From Dorea_A sp016295505 (GTDB lineage: Bacteria; Bacillota; Clostridia; Lachnospirales; Lachnospiraceae), in the NCBI RefSeq assembly GCF_039832105.1, contig NZ_JBDOHS010000001.1:248001-312000 (forward strand): DNA of 64,000 nucleotides, in the 5' to 3' direction. A program made the position numbers and the translations under genes. The notes below the pieces were generated by a model, which searched no databases, was not told where the DNA came from, and saw only the letters and a list, made by a program, of their open reading frames with translations. This document shows positions 53,781 to 62,070 of this stretch, piece after piece (the first letter of the stretch is position 1; the number at the start of each line of letters is the position of its first letter).

Positions 53781-54401
53781 TTATTTTTTTACAATCTTTG
53801 CCGTGGCAAAATATTCCGGCATATGAAAACTCGGCACTTCGCTTCTGATCGGAGCATAAGACGCATAATGCTCTACTGCCTGTGTCTCAGATATCTTGTA
53901 AAAATTACATGCAAAACTGCTTCCTTCTCCCAGCTTCAATGGTCCGTATATCATCTCCAGGATCCTGACAGGAATCCGAAGACTCACGCTCCACTGTTCC
54001 TCTTCCATCACTGCTCTGCATGCAAACGCTTCCATCTCCTCCGGCTTAAAATAAGTGCGATATATTCTCTTTTGACCATAGGCAGCCAAAAGAGCCCCAT
54101 TAGCGTTGAACTCAAAATTAAGATATGTGGCATGATCTCCCCGCTCATTTCCAGGTTCAAACATAAAAAAAGCTTCCATTGCACTATCCCGATATACCGG
54201 ATCCTGATGATTCTCATAAGTGCGAAGTGGATCCTTTTCTTCACATACCATCTTAAGATAGAATCCATCTCCCGGTATAAATCCCAGGTAGCCATATGTA
54301 TCCGGGATCTTTCTGGTTCCCCACAACAGACATTCCACCTTAAAAGGACACAATGTTTCCAGCTCGTCAACACTTGTAATCATCTGAACTTCCATAGACA
54401 A
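53781..54401 (-). CDS. CBM9-like carbohydrate-binding domain protein
   Basis: 206 residues. It looks like a stand-alone CBM9-type beta-sandwich (YGYLGFIPGDGFYLKMVCEE, VYRDSAMEAFFMFEPG, YLNFEFNANGALLAAYG), but without a signal peptide, so it is probably cytoplasmic. Next to nagB with 26 bases between. Function not established; binding of sugar ligands is inference. Confidence 0.72.
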   Translation of the reverse strand: MSMEVQMITSVDELETLCPFKVECLLWGTRKIPDTYGYLGFIPGDGFYLKMVCEEKDPLRTYENHQDPVYRDSAMEAFFMFEPGNERGDHATYLNFEFNANGALLAAYGQKRIYRTYFKPEEMEAFACRAVMEEEQWSVSLRIPVRILEMIYGPLKLGEGSSFACNFYKISETQAVEHYASYAPIRSEVPSFHMPEYFATAKIVKK

Positions 54402-54518
54402 CTTCCTCCAACTTCTTCCGGTTCATTGTTTTTCATATGCAGTTTTATGATTTAAATTTATCAAAAATAAAACATAAAAACAAGATTGTACAAATGCAAA
54501 GACATAAAAATACAAAAA

Positions 54519-54550
54519 AAACAGTCAATCGTGCTACCGAAAGACTGTTT
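54519..54550 (-). terminator. Terminator after rpsR
   Basis: AAACAGTC/GACTGTTT stem, followed on the minus strand by eight T. Confidence 0.85.
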
Positions 54551-54569
54551 CTTTTACATTTACATTCTA

Positions 54570-54836
54570 TTAGTCCTGTACGTATGGCATAAGAGCGATA
54601 TGACGTGCTCTCTTGATTGCAACAGTAAGAGCTCTCTGATGTTTTGCACAGTTTCCTGTAATTCTTCTTGGAAGAATCTTTCCTCTTTCAGAGATATACT
54701 TTCTTAACTTTGCTACATCCTTGTAATCGATCTCGTTATTCTCTTTTCCACAGAATACGCACACTTTTTTTCTTCTGCGTCCGCCGCCTCTTCTCTTGAA
54801 GCCGCCTTCCGGACGATTTCCTTTATCGTAAGCCAT
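54570..54836 (-). CDS. rpsR: 30S ribosomal protein S18
   Basis: 88 residues from the ATG at 54,836 (AAGGAGG eight bases upstream; a longer frame to 54,857 has a poor start). Contains RRKKVCVFCGKENNEIDYKD and the core RGKILPRRITGNCAKHQR, with a zinc-type Cys pair (CVFC). End of the rpsF-ssb-rpsR operon. Confidence 0.96.
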   Translation of the reverse strand: MAYDKGNRPEGGFKRRGGGRRRKKVCVFCGKENNEIDYKDVAKLRKYISERGKILPRRITGNCAKHQRALTVAIKRARHIALMPYVQD

Positions 54837-54871
54837 TGCTTTTACCTCCTTATTCACTAAGTATTCAGCGC

Positions 54872-55327
54872 CTAATTAAATGGTAATTCCTCATCAATTC
54901 CATCTGGAATATTCATGAAGCCGTCGCCCGCATCAGAAACTGGTGCCGGAGTCGGTGATGGAGCAGCAGCACGGAAACCTCCCGCATTTGCATCACTTAC
55001 GGATTTGCTTTCAGCAAATTCCTGATCCTCAACAACAACATCTGTTGTATATACCTTCTGTCCGTCTCTGTTCGTATAACTGCCTGTCTGGATACGTCCG
55101 GTAACAATTACCTTCAGTCCCTGACGGAAATACTTTTCAGCAAATTCTGCGCTTTTTCCAAAGGCCACGCATCCGATAAAGTCTGCGGACTGGTCTCCGT
55201 CATTACCACGTCTGAATCTGCGATCTACAGCCAGTGTATATCTGGCAATTGCCATAGAGCTCTCACCCTGTGAATATCTCACTTCCGGATCTCTTGTCAA
55301 GCGTCCCATCAAAATTACTTTATTCAT
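54872..55327 (-). CDS. ssb: Single-stranded DNA-binding protein
   Basis: 151 residues. OB-fold 1-105 (MNKVILMGRLTRDPEVRYSQ, CVAFGKSAEFAEKYFRQG, VTGRIQTGSYTNRDGQKVY), disordered Pro/Ala linker and the acidic tip GIDEELPFN, which recruits partner proteins. In the S6-SSB-S18 operon. Confidence 0.96.
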   Translation of the reverse strand: MNKVILMGRLTRDPEVRYSQGESSMAIARYTLAVDRRFRRGNDGDQSADFIGCVAFGKSAEFAEKYFRQGLKVIVTGRIQTGSYTNRDGQKVYTTDVVVEDQEFAESKSVSDANAGGFRAAAPSPTPAPVSDAGDGFMNIPDGIDEELPFN

Positions 55328-55347
55328 ATAATACCTCTACTTCCCGC

Positions 55348-55635
55348 TTATGCATCCTGTCTAACGCATAAATATCTGATAACATTGTCCATGATGCGAA
55401 TTCTCTTTTCAACTTCGCCTGGAGTCTCAGCATCAGACTCGAAGTGGATGAAATAGTAATATGCTTCTTTCATCTTCTGAATCTCGTAAGCTAATCTCTT
55501 CTTACCCCATTCATCAACGTCAGAGATCTGACCACCGAAACGTTCAACTAATGCTTTTACTTTTTCGATAACCTGTGCTCTTTCGTCATCTTCGATTTTT
55601 GCACTGACAACAACAGCTAATTCATATTTGTTCAT
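55348..55635 (-). CDS. rpsF: 30S ribosomal protein S6
   Basis: 95 residues from the ATG at 55,635 (GGAGG upstream). NKYELAVVVSAK, RLAYEIQKMKEAYYYFIHFE and the final NVIRYLCVRQDA are typical of S6. First gene of the operon. Confidence 0.96.
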   Translation of the reverse strand: MNKYELAVVVSAKIEDDERAQVIEKVKALVERFGGQISDVDEWGKKRLAYEIQKMKEAYYYFIHFESDAETPGEVEKRIRIMDNVIRYLCVRQDA

Positions 55636-55720
55636 GTCGTCCTGCACCTCCTTCTGGTCTTTTGGCCCCCGCTCAACTTATGTGGGAGCAAGGATTTCGT
55701 CGTTGTAACTGACGATATTT

Positions 55721-55726
55721 ATTGTA
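55721..55726 (-). promoter_or_regulatory. Extended -10 of the rpsF operon
   Basis: On the minus strand TGATACAAT, an extended -10 element; the -35 region is weak. A second possible promoter lies just upstream (TTGAAA, 17 bp, TATCAT). It stands about 90 bases before rpsF, leaving room for a 5' leader. Confidence 0.45.
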
Positions 55727-55763
55727 TCACGATTAATGATGATACCATAATTTCTTGCCTGTT

Positions 55764-55961
55764 TCAAGCCTTTTTCTTTAAATCTTTTGTATTTTTTTCC
55801 ACAAGTTTTCTGGTGATCATGATCTGATGACCACATCCCACACATTTCAGCCGGAAGTCAGCTCCGACCCTTAAGATCTCCCATTCTTTACTTCCACAGG
55901 GATGCGGTTTCTTCATCGTTACGATATCTCCTACTTCGTATGTATAATTATTCTTCATCAT
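55764..55961 (-). CDS. DUF951 zinc-ribbon-like small protein
   Basis: 65 residues from the ATG at 55,961; starts at 55,958 or a GTG at 55,973 are possible. YEVGDIVTMKKPHPCGSKEW, LRVGADFRLKCVGCGHQIMI with the CGS and CVGC cysteines are the DUF951 family pattern, common in Firmicutes and of unknown function. The gene overlaps the end of the sortase gene. Confidence 0.85.
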   Translation of the reverse strand: MMKNNYTYEVGDIVTMKKPHPCGSKEWEILRVGADFRLKCVGCGHQIMITRKLVEKNTKDLKKKA

Positions 55962-56751
55962 AATCCGGTACACACTCCTCTTCCTTCACTCCACGGACCA
56001 CAAACCGGTGATTGTCACTGGCACTGGTGCAGGTTGACAGCGTTATGATCGTATCTTCCGTTGTCACCTCCACTCCGGTGTCATACAGGGCCGTCTGTCT
56101 TGTCATATCAAGAAACGCCAGATAGTCTTCTTCCGATGCAAAGGATGTCAGATAAGTGTCCGACGTATCCTCTACCTGTCCAACAGAAAAGATCCGATAA
56201 GTGATTCTTCTCCCGTCCGGTGTATAGATATAAAAACACGGATTTGCCTCCCAGAACTCCTTATCCTCATAATCCTGAAGATGCCGGAACATGGAACCAT
56301 CCTTCATGCGATGTCCATATATGATCGAATTACGGTCTGAAAAGTCCGCCTGATTCCCTGCATTCAGAAAAATTGCGCCCAGCGTATTCTCATTTGCAGA
56401 AAATGTTTTCTTCAGATACGTTTCATTGTCGTCCGTCTGTACGATCGGATAGCTGATCTCAGATGGCTCCGGTGTAAATCTGATCCAGCCGATCGTATCC
56501 GGATTAATCTTCAGAAGTTCCTCAAAATCTACCCGAAAATCATCTTCCGAATCCCCGTTATCGCTCTCGGTAACAGCAAGCTTTCTTATCTTATCATATT
56601 CGCTTCTTCCGTCATAATATCCTTTCATAATCTTAAACAGCTGAAATGCCGATACGCAGAACACAAAAACTGCTATCACAAATATCAGGCCGGATGCCAG
56701 ACTGCCCTTTTTCTTTTTTCGTCTTCCTCTGTGATGTCTTTTATGATTCAT
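55948..56751 (-). CDS. Class B sortase
   Basis: 267 residues. Basic N-terminus, one membrane helix (~18-40, LASGLIFVIAVFVFCVSAFQ), then the sortase fold with YGHRMKDGSMF (catalytic His near 137), TLSTCTSASDNHRFVVRG (Cys near 238, Arg near 245). Class B enzymes anchor specific proteins to peptidoglycan, often for iron uptake or pilus bases. No cognate substrate gene with a sorting signal is in the window, so it is an orphan here. Confidence 0.9.
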   Translation of the reverse strand: MNHKRHHRGRRKKKKGSLASGLIFVIAVFVFCVSAFQLFKIMKGYYDGRSEYDKIRKLAVTESDNGDSEDDFRVDFEELLKINPDTIGWIRFTPEPSEISYPIVQTDDNETYLKKTFSANENTLGAIFLNAGNQADFSDRNSIIYGHRMKDGSMFRHLQDYEDKEFWEANPCFYIYTPDGRRITYRIFSVGQVEDTSDTYLTSFASEEDYLAFLDMTRQTALYDTGVEVTTEDTIITLSTCTSASDNHRFVVRGVKEEECVPDYDEE

Positions 56752-56794
56752 AGCTTTCCTTTCTCAACCTCTCCAAAAATCTACTGGTCTGAAT

Positions 56795-58075
56795 CTACTT
56801 CTGTTCCATAATCTCAACGATCGTTTTCTCCGTCTGCACCATACCAGGTGATGCGATCATTCCCATATGTCTCATGGTGTCTTCCGGTGTCTTCCCGTTG
56901 ATTCCGTGGATCGCTTCTATGCAGATCCCTGCAAGTGCCATGTCCACAGACCGGAAAGCAGCATCCACCGCAACAATCCCCTTCATGGTACACCCATGAT
57001 TTCCTCCGTCGCAGATCATGCCGGTAAGCCCGCTTGCCATATTCTGTATTACCCTTCTGACTGTATCTCCATCCGCATGTCTGAGATAAGCAAGCCCGCA
57101 TGCCATTCCAGTCCCGGCTGCAATGCCGCATCCACAGAATGCCGACAGTTTTCCGGAATATTCCTTAATATACATCGTGATCAGATAACTAAGTGCCGTC
57201 GCTCTGATCAGCATCTCCTCGCTGATCTCGTCCTGATGTACTCTCTGGTACGCATAAAGCGGCATCGTTGCAATAATCCCATGAGCACCACTGCCGGTAA
57301 TGCTCATCGCCGGTCTGCCAAGCCCAAGCACTCTTGCTTCGATTGCTCCATTACACAGAAGCTGCGCCGTCTTTAACGCATCTTTCGATATCTGGCGTCT
57401 TCCGTTTTCCTCATAAAACCGCTTTGCAAAGACAGCACGGTCAGAATCAAGACCTTCTTCCAGAAGCTCCAGATTCATGGTAAATGCTTTTTTAATAAAA
57501 CAGATCTCCTCTATCGGAACGTGATCCACATAATCCAGAATCTCACTCAGAAGATATCTGTGAATCACCGGTATCTTTTCTGTACTTTCACGTTTTTCTT
57601 CCGGTTCTTTCTTCCGGAAAATACATTCTCCGTTCTTTTCAATTTCCGTTATATTCGTATGTGCATCCCGAATGTGCACCGTACATACATCGTTCTTTGT
57701 CTCGACCGTTGCGTCAATCGTAATCTCTGATCCGATATGATCCAGTACCGCCTCTATGATCCCTTCCTCTACCAGTCTCGCTGCCCGTTCATCATCTTCC
57801 GGCGTGATCTCTGACAGAGATTCCAGACCTTTCTCTGCATCTGCCGCAACCGCTCCAAGCGCAGCTGCATACAGATTCCCATACCGTGCTGAGTTCGGAA
57901 TTCCGCAGGTATATGCATTCTTATACATACCCGAATTCAGTGCTACACGGACATGTCTGATCGCACCGCTGGTATACTGTCTTGCACTCGCAACCGCATA
58001 CGCGATTGCCCCCGGTTCCGTTACCCCAAGAGCAGGTTTCATATCCTCCATAATCAGCCTGGTCAACTCTTCCAT
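56795..58075 (-). CDS. cyuA: L-cysteine desulfidase family protein
   Basis: 426 residues. Opening LGVTEPGAIAYAVASARQY, then MSITGSGAHGIIATMPLYAY, and the cysteine-bearing CGCGIAAGTGMACGL and GMICDGGNHGCTMK that provide the iron-sulfur ligands. It belongs to the UPF0597/CdsB family, which breaks cysteine into pyruvate, ammonia and sulfide. Typical length. GGGAGAAT precedes the ATG. Confidence 0.9.
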   Translation of the reverse strand: MEELTRLIMEDMKPALGVTEPGAIAYAVASARQYTSGAIRHVRVALNSGMYKNAYTCGIPNSARYGNLYAAALGAVAADAEKGLESLSEITPEDDERAARLVEEGIIEAVLDHIGSEITIDATVETKNDVCTVHIRDAHTNITEIEKNGECIFRKKEPEEKRESTEKIPVIHRYLLSEILDYVDHVPIEEICFIKKAFTMNLELLEEGLDSDRAVFAKRFYEENGRRQISKDALKTAQLLCNGAIEARVLGLGRPAMSITGSGAHGIIATMPLYAYQRVHQDEISEEMLIRATALSYLITMYIKEYSGKLSAFCGCGIAAGTGMACGLAYLRHADGDTVRRVIQNMASGLTGMICDGGNHGCTMKGIVAVDAAFRSVDMALAGICIEAIHGINGKTPEDTMRHMGMIASPGMVQTEKTIVEIMEQK

Positions 58076-58180
58076 ATTCTCCCTCCCGCTTCAAGATTCA
58101 ATGCAAACATTATATCACAACTCTTCCAAAATAAAACGAAAGCACTCTTAAATTCTTTATAAAAATTTATAGACATTTAA

Positions 58181-58208
58181 TTGACTTCATCTTCTGCCGG
58201 CGTATCAT
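58181..58208 (+). promoter_or_regulatory. Promoter of the 58-61 kb gene cluster
   Basis: TTGACT (58,181-58,186), 16-bp spacer, TATCAT (58,203-58,208), 32 bases before the TTG start at 58,241. Confidence 0.6.
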
Positions 58209-58240
58209 ATTATTTATAAATTTCAGGAAGGTGGTTTATT

Positions 58241-58636
58241 TTGAAAGAAAAATTAATTCGTTTCATGTACGGAAGGTACGGTATAGATTCCCTGGGCAAG
58301 CTGCTGATCGCGGCGGCACTGATACTGATGCTGATTGCCGGATGGACAAACAGCTCCGTCCTTTCCATATTATCCTGGTTCTGTATCATCTATGCATATT
58401 TTCGGATGTTATCCAGAAACGTATACAAACGTTCATCCGAAAACCAGTGGTATCTGAGCAAAACAGCAAAGATCCGCAATTTCTTCTCCCGACAGAAATA
58501 CATGATGCAGCAGAGAAAGACACATCATATCTACAAGTGCCCGACCTGTCATCAGAAGATACGTGTTCCAAAAGGCCGCGGGAAGATCGAAATCAGTTGT
58601 CCAAAATGTCAGACAAAATTCATAAAAAAGAGTTAA
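58241..58636 (+). CDS. Zinc-ribbon protein with membrane helices
   Basis: 131 residues beginning with a TTG (58,241) preceded by GGAAGGTGG. Hydrophobic segments at about 18-35 and 40-56, then a basic linker and a C-terminal zinc ribbon with CPTCHQKIRVP and CPKCQTKF. Unknown function; conserved neighbour of the DUF5685 and DnaJ-like genes that follow in the same direction. Confidence 0.75.
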   Translation: MKEKLIRFMYGRYGIDSLGKLLIAAALILMLIAGWTNSSVLSILSWFCIIYAYFRMLSRNVYKRSSENQWYLSKTAKIRNFFSRQKYMMQQRKTHHIYKCPTCHQKIRVPKGRGKIEISCPKCQTKFIKKS

Positions 58637-58648
58637 CAGGGAGAAATT

Positions 58649-59536
58649 ATGTTTGGATATATCTCGATCAATAAAGCCGAAATGAAGTTCAAAGACTACG
58701 ATATCTATCACTCTTACTATTGTGGTCTTTGCAAATCTCTTAAGAAATGTTATGGTATAAGAGGTCAGATGACTTTATCCTTCGACATGACATTTCTCGT
58801 CGTTCTTCTTACCGGTCTCTATGAGCCGGATACCAGCATCTCTTCTGCCAGATGCATTGCTCATCCTTTTGAAAAGCATCTTACAAGAACCAATGAATTT
58901 ACAGACTATGCTGCTGCAATCAACATGGTTCTTACTTATTATAAATGTGAAGATGACTGGGAGGATGAACGAAAAAAGAAAGGCTATGCAGCCGCCAGAC
59001 TTCTTCAGTCCCGAGTTGAAAAAGTCAGAGAAAAGTATCCTCAAAAAGTTCAGCTCATTGCATCTGATTTAAAAAAGCTTTCTGAATTGGAAAAGAAAAA
59101 TGAACAAAACATAGATCTGATGGCCGGGCTGTTCGGCGATATTATGGCAGAGATCTTTGTCTACTGTCACGACGAATGGGAGACTTCCCTTCGCAAAATC
59201 GGTTTCTTTCTCGGCAAGTTTATCTATCTGATGGATGCTTATGAAGATGTAGAAAAGGATATTCACTCCGGAAGCTACAATCCTTTAAAAGAATCATTTC
59301 TTACAAATGAAAACTTTGCAGAAGACTGCCGGGAACTATTGACACTCATGATGGCTGAATGCTCCCGTGAATTCGAGAAACTGCCCATTCTGCTGCATGC
59401 AGATATTTTGAGAAATGTGTTATATTCCGGTGTATGGTGCCACTATACGACTGTAACTGCCAGACGAAGGGAAAAGCAGAACGACAATACACATTCTGAC
59501 ACCACAAAAACAAATACAGGAGATCACATACAATGA
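58649..59536 (+). CDS. DUF5685 family protein
   Basis: 295 residues. Opening MFGYISINKAEMKFKDYDIY and HSYYCGLCKSLKKCYGIRGQ are the family hallmark, with further helical regions (DWEDERKKKGYAAARLLQ). A conserved cysteine pair is visible at CGLC. Function not known; the gene precedes a DnaJ-like gene with a 4-base overlap, which suggests a shared task in protein folding or membrane assembly. Confidence 0.8.
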   Translation: MFGYISINKAEMKFKDYDIYHSYYCGLCKSLKKCYGIRGQMTLSFDMTFLVVLLTGLYEPDTSISSARCIAHPFEKHLTRTNEFTDYAAAINMVLTYYKCEDDWEDERKKKGYAAARLLQSRVEKVREKYPQKVQLIASDLKKLSELEKKNEQNIDLMAGLFGDIMAEIFVYCHDEWETSLRKIGFFLGKFIYLMDAYEDVEKDIHSGSYNPLKESFLTNENFAEDCRELLTLMMAECSREFEKLPILLHADILRNVLYSGVWCHYTTVTARRREKQNDNTHSDTTKTNTGDHIQ

Positions 59537-60276
59537 CAGACCCTTACAGCGTACTGGGCGTTAGTCGAACAGCCTCAGATGAAGAAATAAAAAGAGCATA
59601 CCGCAAATTAAGCAGGCAATATCATCCTGATGCCAATATCAACAATCCGAACAAAGATCAGGCAGAAGCTAAATTCAAAGAAGTTCAGCAGGCATATCAG
59701 CATATCATGCACGAACGTGAATATGGCACTTCCGGCAGCTCCTATACTTCCGGAGGCCAGGGCGGTTACACAGGCGGTTACGGTGACTTTGGCGATTTTG
59801 GCGGCTATGGACCATTCCGCGGTTTCTATGGACAGTACCGTCAACAATCCGGCCCACAGGCCTCAGACAATGAAGAGGACCTTCATATGAAGGCAGCGGC
59901 CAACTTTATCAACAGCGGGCACTATCAGGAAGCACTGAATCTGCTAAATGGAATTCAGACTCACAATGCACGCTGGTATTACTACAGTGCACTTGCCAAT
60001 TCCGGAATGGGCAATAACGTAATCGCACTTCAGCACGCAAAAGAAGCACTGCGGCTGGAGCCAAACAATTATGAATATCAGATGCTGGTTCGCAGATTCG
60101 AAAGTGGTGGAACCTGGTATCAGCAACGGCAGAATCCTTACGAAACAACCTTCACTACCGGCAGTGATTGCTGCATGAAGCTTTGCCTTGCCAACATCAT
60201 CTGCAACCTGTGCTGTGGCAGCGGATTATGCTGTGGCGGAGGAGGACCTATGCCGGGAGGAAACGGATTTATATAA
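59533..60276 (+). CDS. J-domain protein with helical repeats and Cys-rich tail
   Basis: 247 residues. J domain at 1-70 (DPYSVLGVSRTASDEEIKRA, HPD in YHPDAN), Gly/Tyr-rich linker (70-125), TPR-like repeats (125-190) and a C-terminal Cys-rich tail (CCMKLCLANIICNLCCGSG). Not canonical DnaJ (no zinc-finger domain). It would recruit DnaK to a specific client; the Cys-rich tail may be lipidated or bind a metal, both inference. Confidence 0.85.
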   Translation: MTDPYSVLGVSRTASDEEIKRAYRKLSRQYHPDANINNPNKDQAEAKFKEVQQAYQHIMHEREYGTSGSSYTSGGQGGYTGGYGDFGDFGGYGPFRGFYGQYRQQSGPQASDNEEDLHMKAAANFINSGHYQEALNLLNGIQTHNARWYYYSALANSGMGNNVIALQHAKEALRLEPNNYEYQMLVRRFESGGTWYQQRQNPYETTFTTGSDCCMKLCLANIICNLCCGSGLCCGGGGPMPGGNGFI

Positions 60277-60294
60277 GAAAGGAGTGCGCCGATT

Positions 60295-60822
60295 ATGTTG
60301 GATTATTTAGTTTTGTACCAAAGCGAATCCGGCAATACAAAAAAAGTTGCCGCAACAATCTTTTCCCATCTGCCGGGCAACTCCAAAGACCTGATTGATA
60401 TCACAACAGACAAGACGATTCCTGAAGCCAGAATCTATTTCATCGGCTTCTGTGTACACCAGGGCAGCTGCAGCATGGAAATCATGGATTTTCTGAGCAG
60501 TCTGAGCGGAAAACTGATCGCTCTGTTCGGCACATGCGGAATGGGAGATTCTCCTTCTTATTACAGAGGAATCGAACAGAGGGTCAGCGCATGGATCGAA
60601 TCCGACAATGAATACCTCGGATCTTTTATCTGTCAGGGAAAGATGCCGCAACAGGTCCGCCAAAAATATGAAGCAAAAAGAACCTCAGCAAATGCTGACC
60701 AGATCGACCGGTTTATCCGCAACTTTGATCAGGCGCTGATTCATCCGGACAGTCTGGATCTGGAGCATGCCAAGGTATTTACGGAAAAAATACTGAAAAA
60801 AATTTCAGGCAGACGTATATAG
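60295..60822 (+). CDS. Flavodoxin-family protein (BilS-like)
   Basis: 175 residues. FMN-binding start LVLYQSESGNTKKVA, GFCVHQGSCSMEIMDF, then FGTCGMGDSPSYYRGIEQRV in the loop region. Size and sequence fit the flavodoxin-type protein found with gut bilirubin reductase genes (BilS), but no reductase is visible here, so a general electron-carrier role is equally likely. GAAAGGAG precedes the ATG. Confidence 0.8.
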   Translation: MLDYLVLYQSESGNTKKVAATIFSHLPGNSKDLIDITTDKTIPEARIYFIGFCVHQGSCSMEIMDFLSSLSGKLIALFGTCGMGDSPSYYRGIEQRVSAWIESDNEYLGSFICQGKMPQQVRQKYEAKRTSANADQIDRFIRNFDQALIHPDSLDLEHAKVFTEKILKKISGRRI

Positions 60823-60841
60823 GGAGAGCTGATTCTCCCTT

Positions 60842-61648
60842 TTATTTTTCATAGAGAAACCGTATGTATCCATATATCTGCGCAAAATCAATCACACATT
60901 CTCCCTGAAATATCCGTACAGGTACAGAATCCCCAAATCCATATATCACCGGAAGTTTCTCCTGCTCCAGATCATAGACAACAATTTTTCTTGCATCCGG
61001 ATCTACAATCCAGTATTCCCGCACTCCCGCATTCATATATTTTGCCTGTTTGATCCCCATATCTTTCTTTCTGGTTGCTTTCGAAAGAATCTCAACAACA
61101 AGATCCGGTGCTCCATACAGGCAATGCCGAAGGATTTTCTCTCGGTCGCAGATCACAAACACATCTGGCTGAACTATCGTCTTATCATTACAATCCAGCT
61201 GGACATCCGCAGGCGACTGAACCGCAATACATCTTCCCTTCTTTTCCATAATATATTCCCGAAGCGCCCGCCAGATCTCTCCGCATAACATCTGATGAAT
61301 CATTGATGGTGCACCCATATCGTAGATCACTCCATCAATCAGCTCCACCCTTCGTTCCTCCGGAATTGCATAGTAATCTTCCAGAGTATAATCACCAGGC
61401 TTCCTTTCCACATGATATTCCGTCCGGGATTCCCGCATCATACAGGTTCTCACATATTCCGGGTTCTCCTCCGATATCTCCGTCGAAAACACACGTTCCA
61501 ACGCACGAAGCGTTTCATACCTCGGTGTTCTGGTGATCCCACTGAAAATCTTCTGCACTGTCCCGAGTGGTACCTGCGACAACTTTGCGATCTGCTCACA
61601 GCTATAGCCCATCTGTATCTTTTTTTCTTTCATTTCATCCAGTGTCAT
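60842..61648 (-). CDS. XRE helix-turn-helix fused to Uma2-type nuclease domain
   Basis: 268 residues from the ATG at 61,648 (AGGAAG eight bases upstream). The first 65 residues are a helix-turn-helix (YSCEQIAKLSQVPLGTVQKI). The rest is a Uma2/PD-(D/E)xK-like domain: ELIDGVIYDMGAPSMIHQML, VQPDVFVICD, APDLVVEILSKATRKKDMGI and REYWIVDPDARKIVVYD, with the D/ExK-type acidic residues in place. Such Uma2 proteins are abundant in cyanobacteria and Firmicutes with unknown targets. Converges on the flavodoxin gene. Confidence 0.87.
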   Translation of the reverse strand: MTLDEMKEKKIQMGYSCEQIAKLSQVPLGTVQKIFSGITRTPRYETLRALERVFSTEISEENPEYVRTCMMRESRTEYHVERKPGDYTLEDYYAIPEERRVELIDGVIYDMGAPSMIHQMLCGEIWRALREYIMEKKGRCIAVQSPADVQLDCNDKTIVQPDVFVICDREKILRHCLYGAPDLVVEILSKATRKKDMGIKQAKYMNAGVREYWIVDPDARKIVVYDLEQEKLPVIYGFGDSVPVRIFQGECVIDFAQIYGYIRFLYEK

Positions 61649-61787
61649 AACAATCACTTCCTGTTATATTGATGATTCATATTTTACTACCATTTTTCCA
61701 TCTGTTCAACCATTTTACACTCTCATTTATTCCATTTTCATTCCATAATTATTCTTTCAGCTTTTTTCTAGAGGTTTCCTGTAACAC

Positions 61788-61821
61788 AAAAATCTCAGGA
61801 ATAATTCATTCCTGAGATTTT
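61788..61821 (-). terminator. Terminator of the tRNA-Cys transcript
   Basis: AAAATCTCAGGAAT/ATTCCTGAGATTTT, 14-bp stem; TTTTT follows on the minus strand. Confidence 0.85.
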
Positions 61822-61825
61822 AAAG

Positions 61826-61896
61826 AGGCGCCAACCAGATTTGAACTGGTGATAGAGGTGTTGCAGACCTTTGCCTTACCACTTGGCTATGGCGCC
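61826..61896 (-). tRNA. tRNA-Cys (GCA)
   Basis: 71 nt on the minus strand. Acceptor GGCGCCA/TGGCGCC, D arm with AGCCAAGTGGTAAGGC, anticodon loop CTGCAAC giving GCA, T arm CCAGTTCAAATCTGG with TTCAAAT. The 3' CCA is not encoded. Single tRNA gene with its own terminator. Confidence 0.97.
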
Positions 61897-61997
61897 ATAT
61901 CATATTAAACTATTTCTAAATGCTTATATAGTATAACAAATCTTTCATATTAAGTCAATATGAAAATTCATCTCTTCACGCAATTTTCCAGGGAAGG

Positions 61998-62022
61998 GGA
62001 TCCGGGCTTTACGCCCGGATCC
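61998..62022 (-). terminator. Perfect 10-bp hairpin after tctC
   Basis: GGATCCGGGC/GCCCGGATCC around TTTAC, 49 bases beyond the tctC stop. No U-tract on the minus strand, so it may act as a stabilising 3' hairpin rather than a classical terminator. Confidence 0.55.
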
Positions 62023-62070
62023 AATGAAAAAAACACTTTATGTTAGTCAAGGGATATTTCCGTTTATCGA

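Noticed and set aside
55636..55763. S6:S18 autoregulatory leader
   Set aside because: The position is right and a GCTC/GAGC pairing exists, but I could not identify the conserved bulge with confidence.
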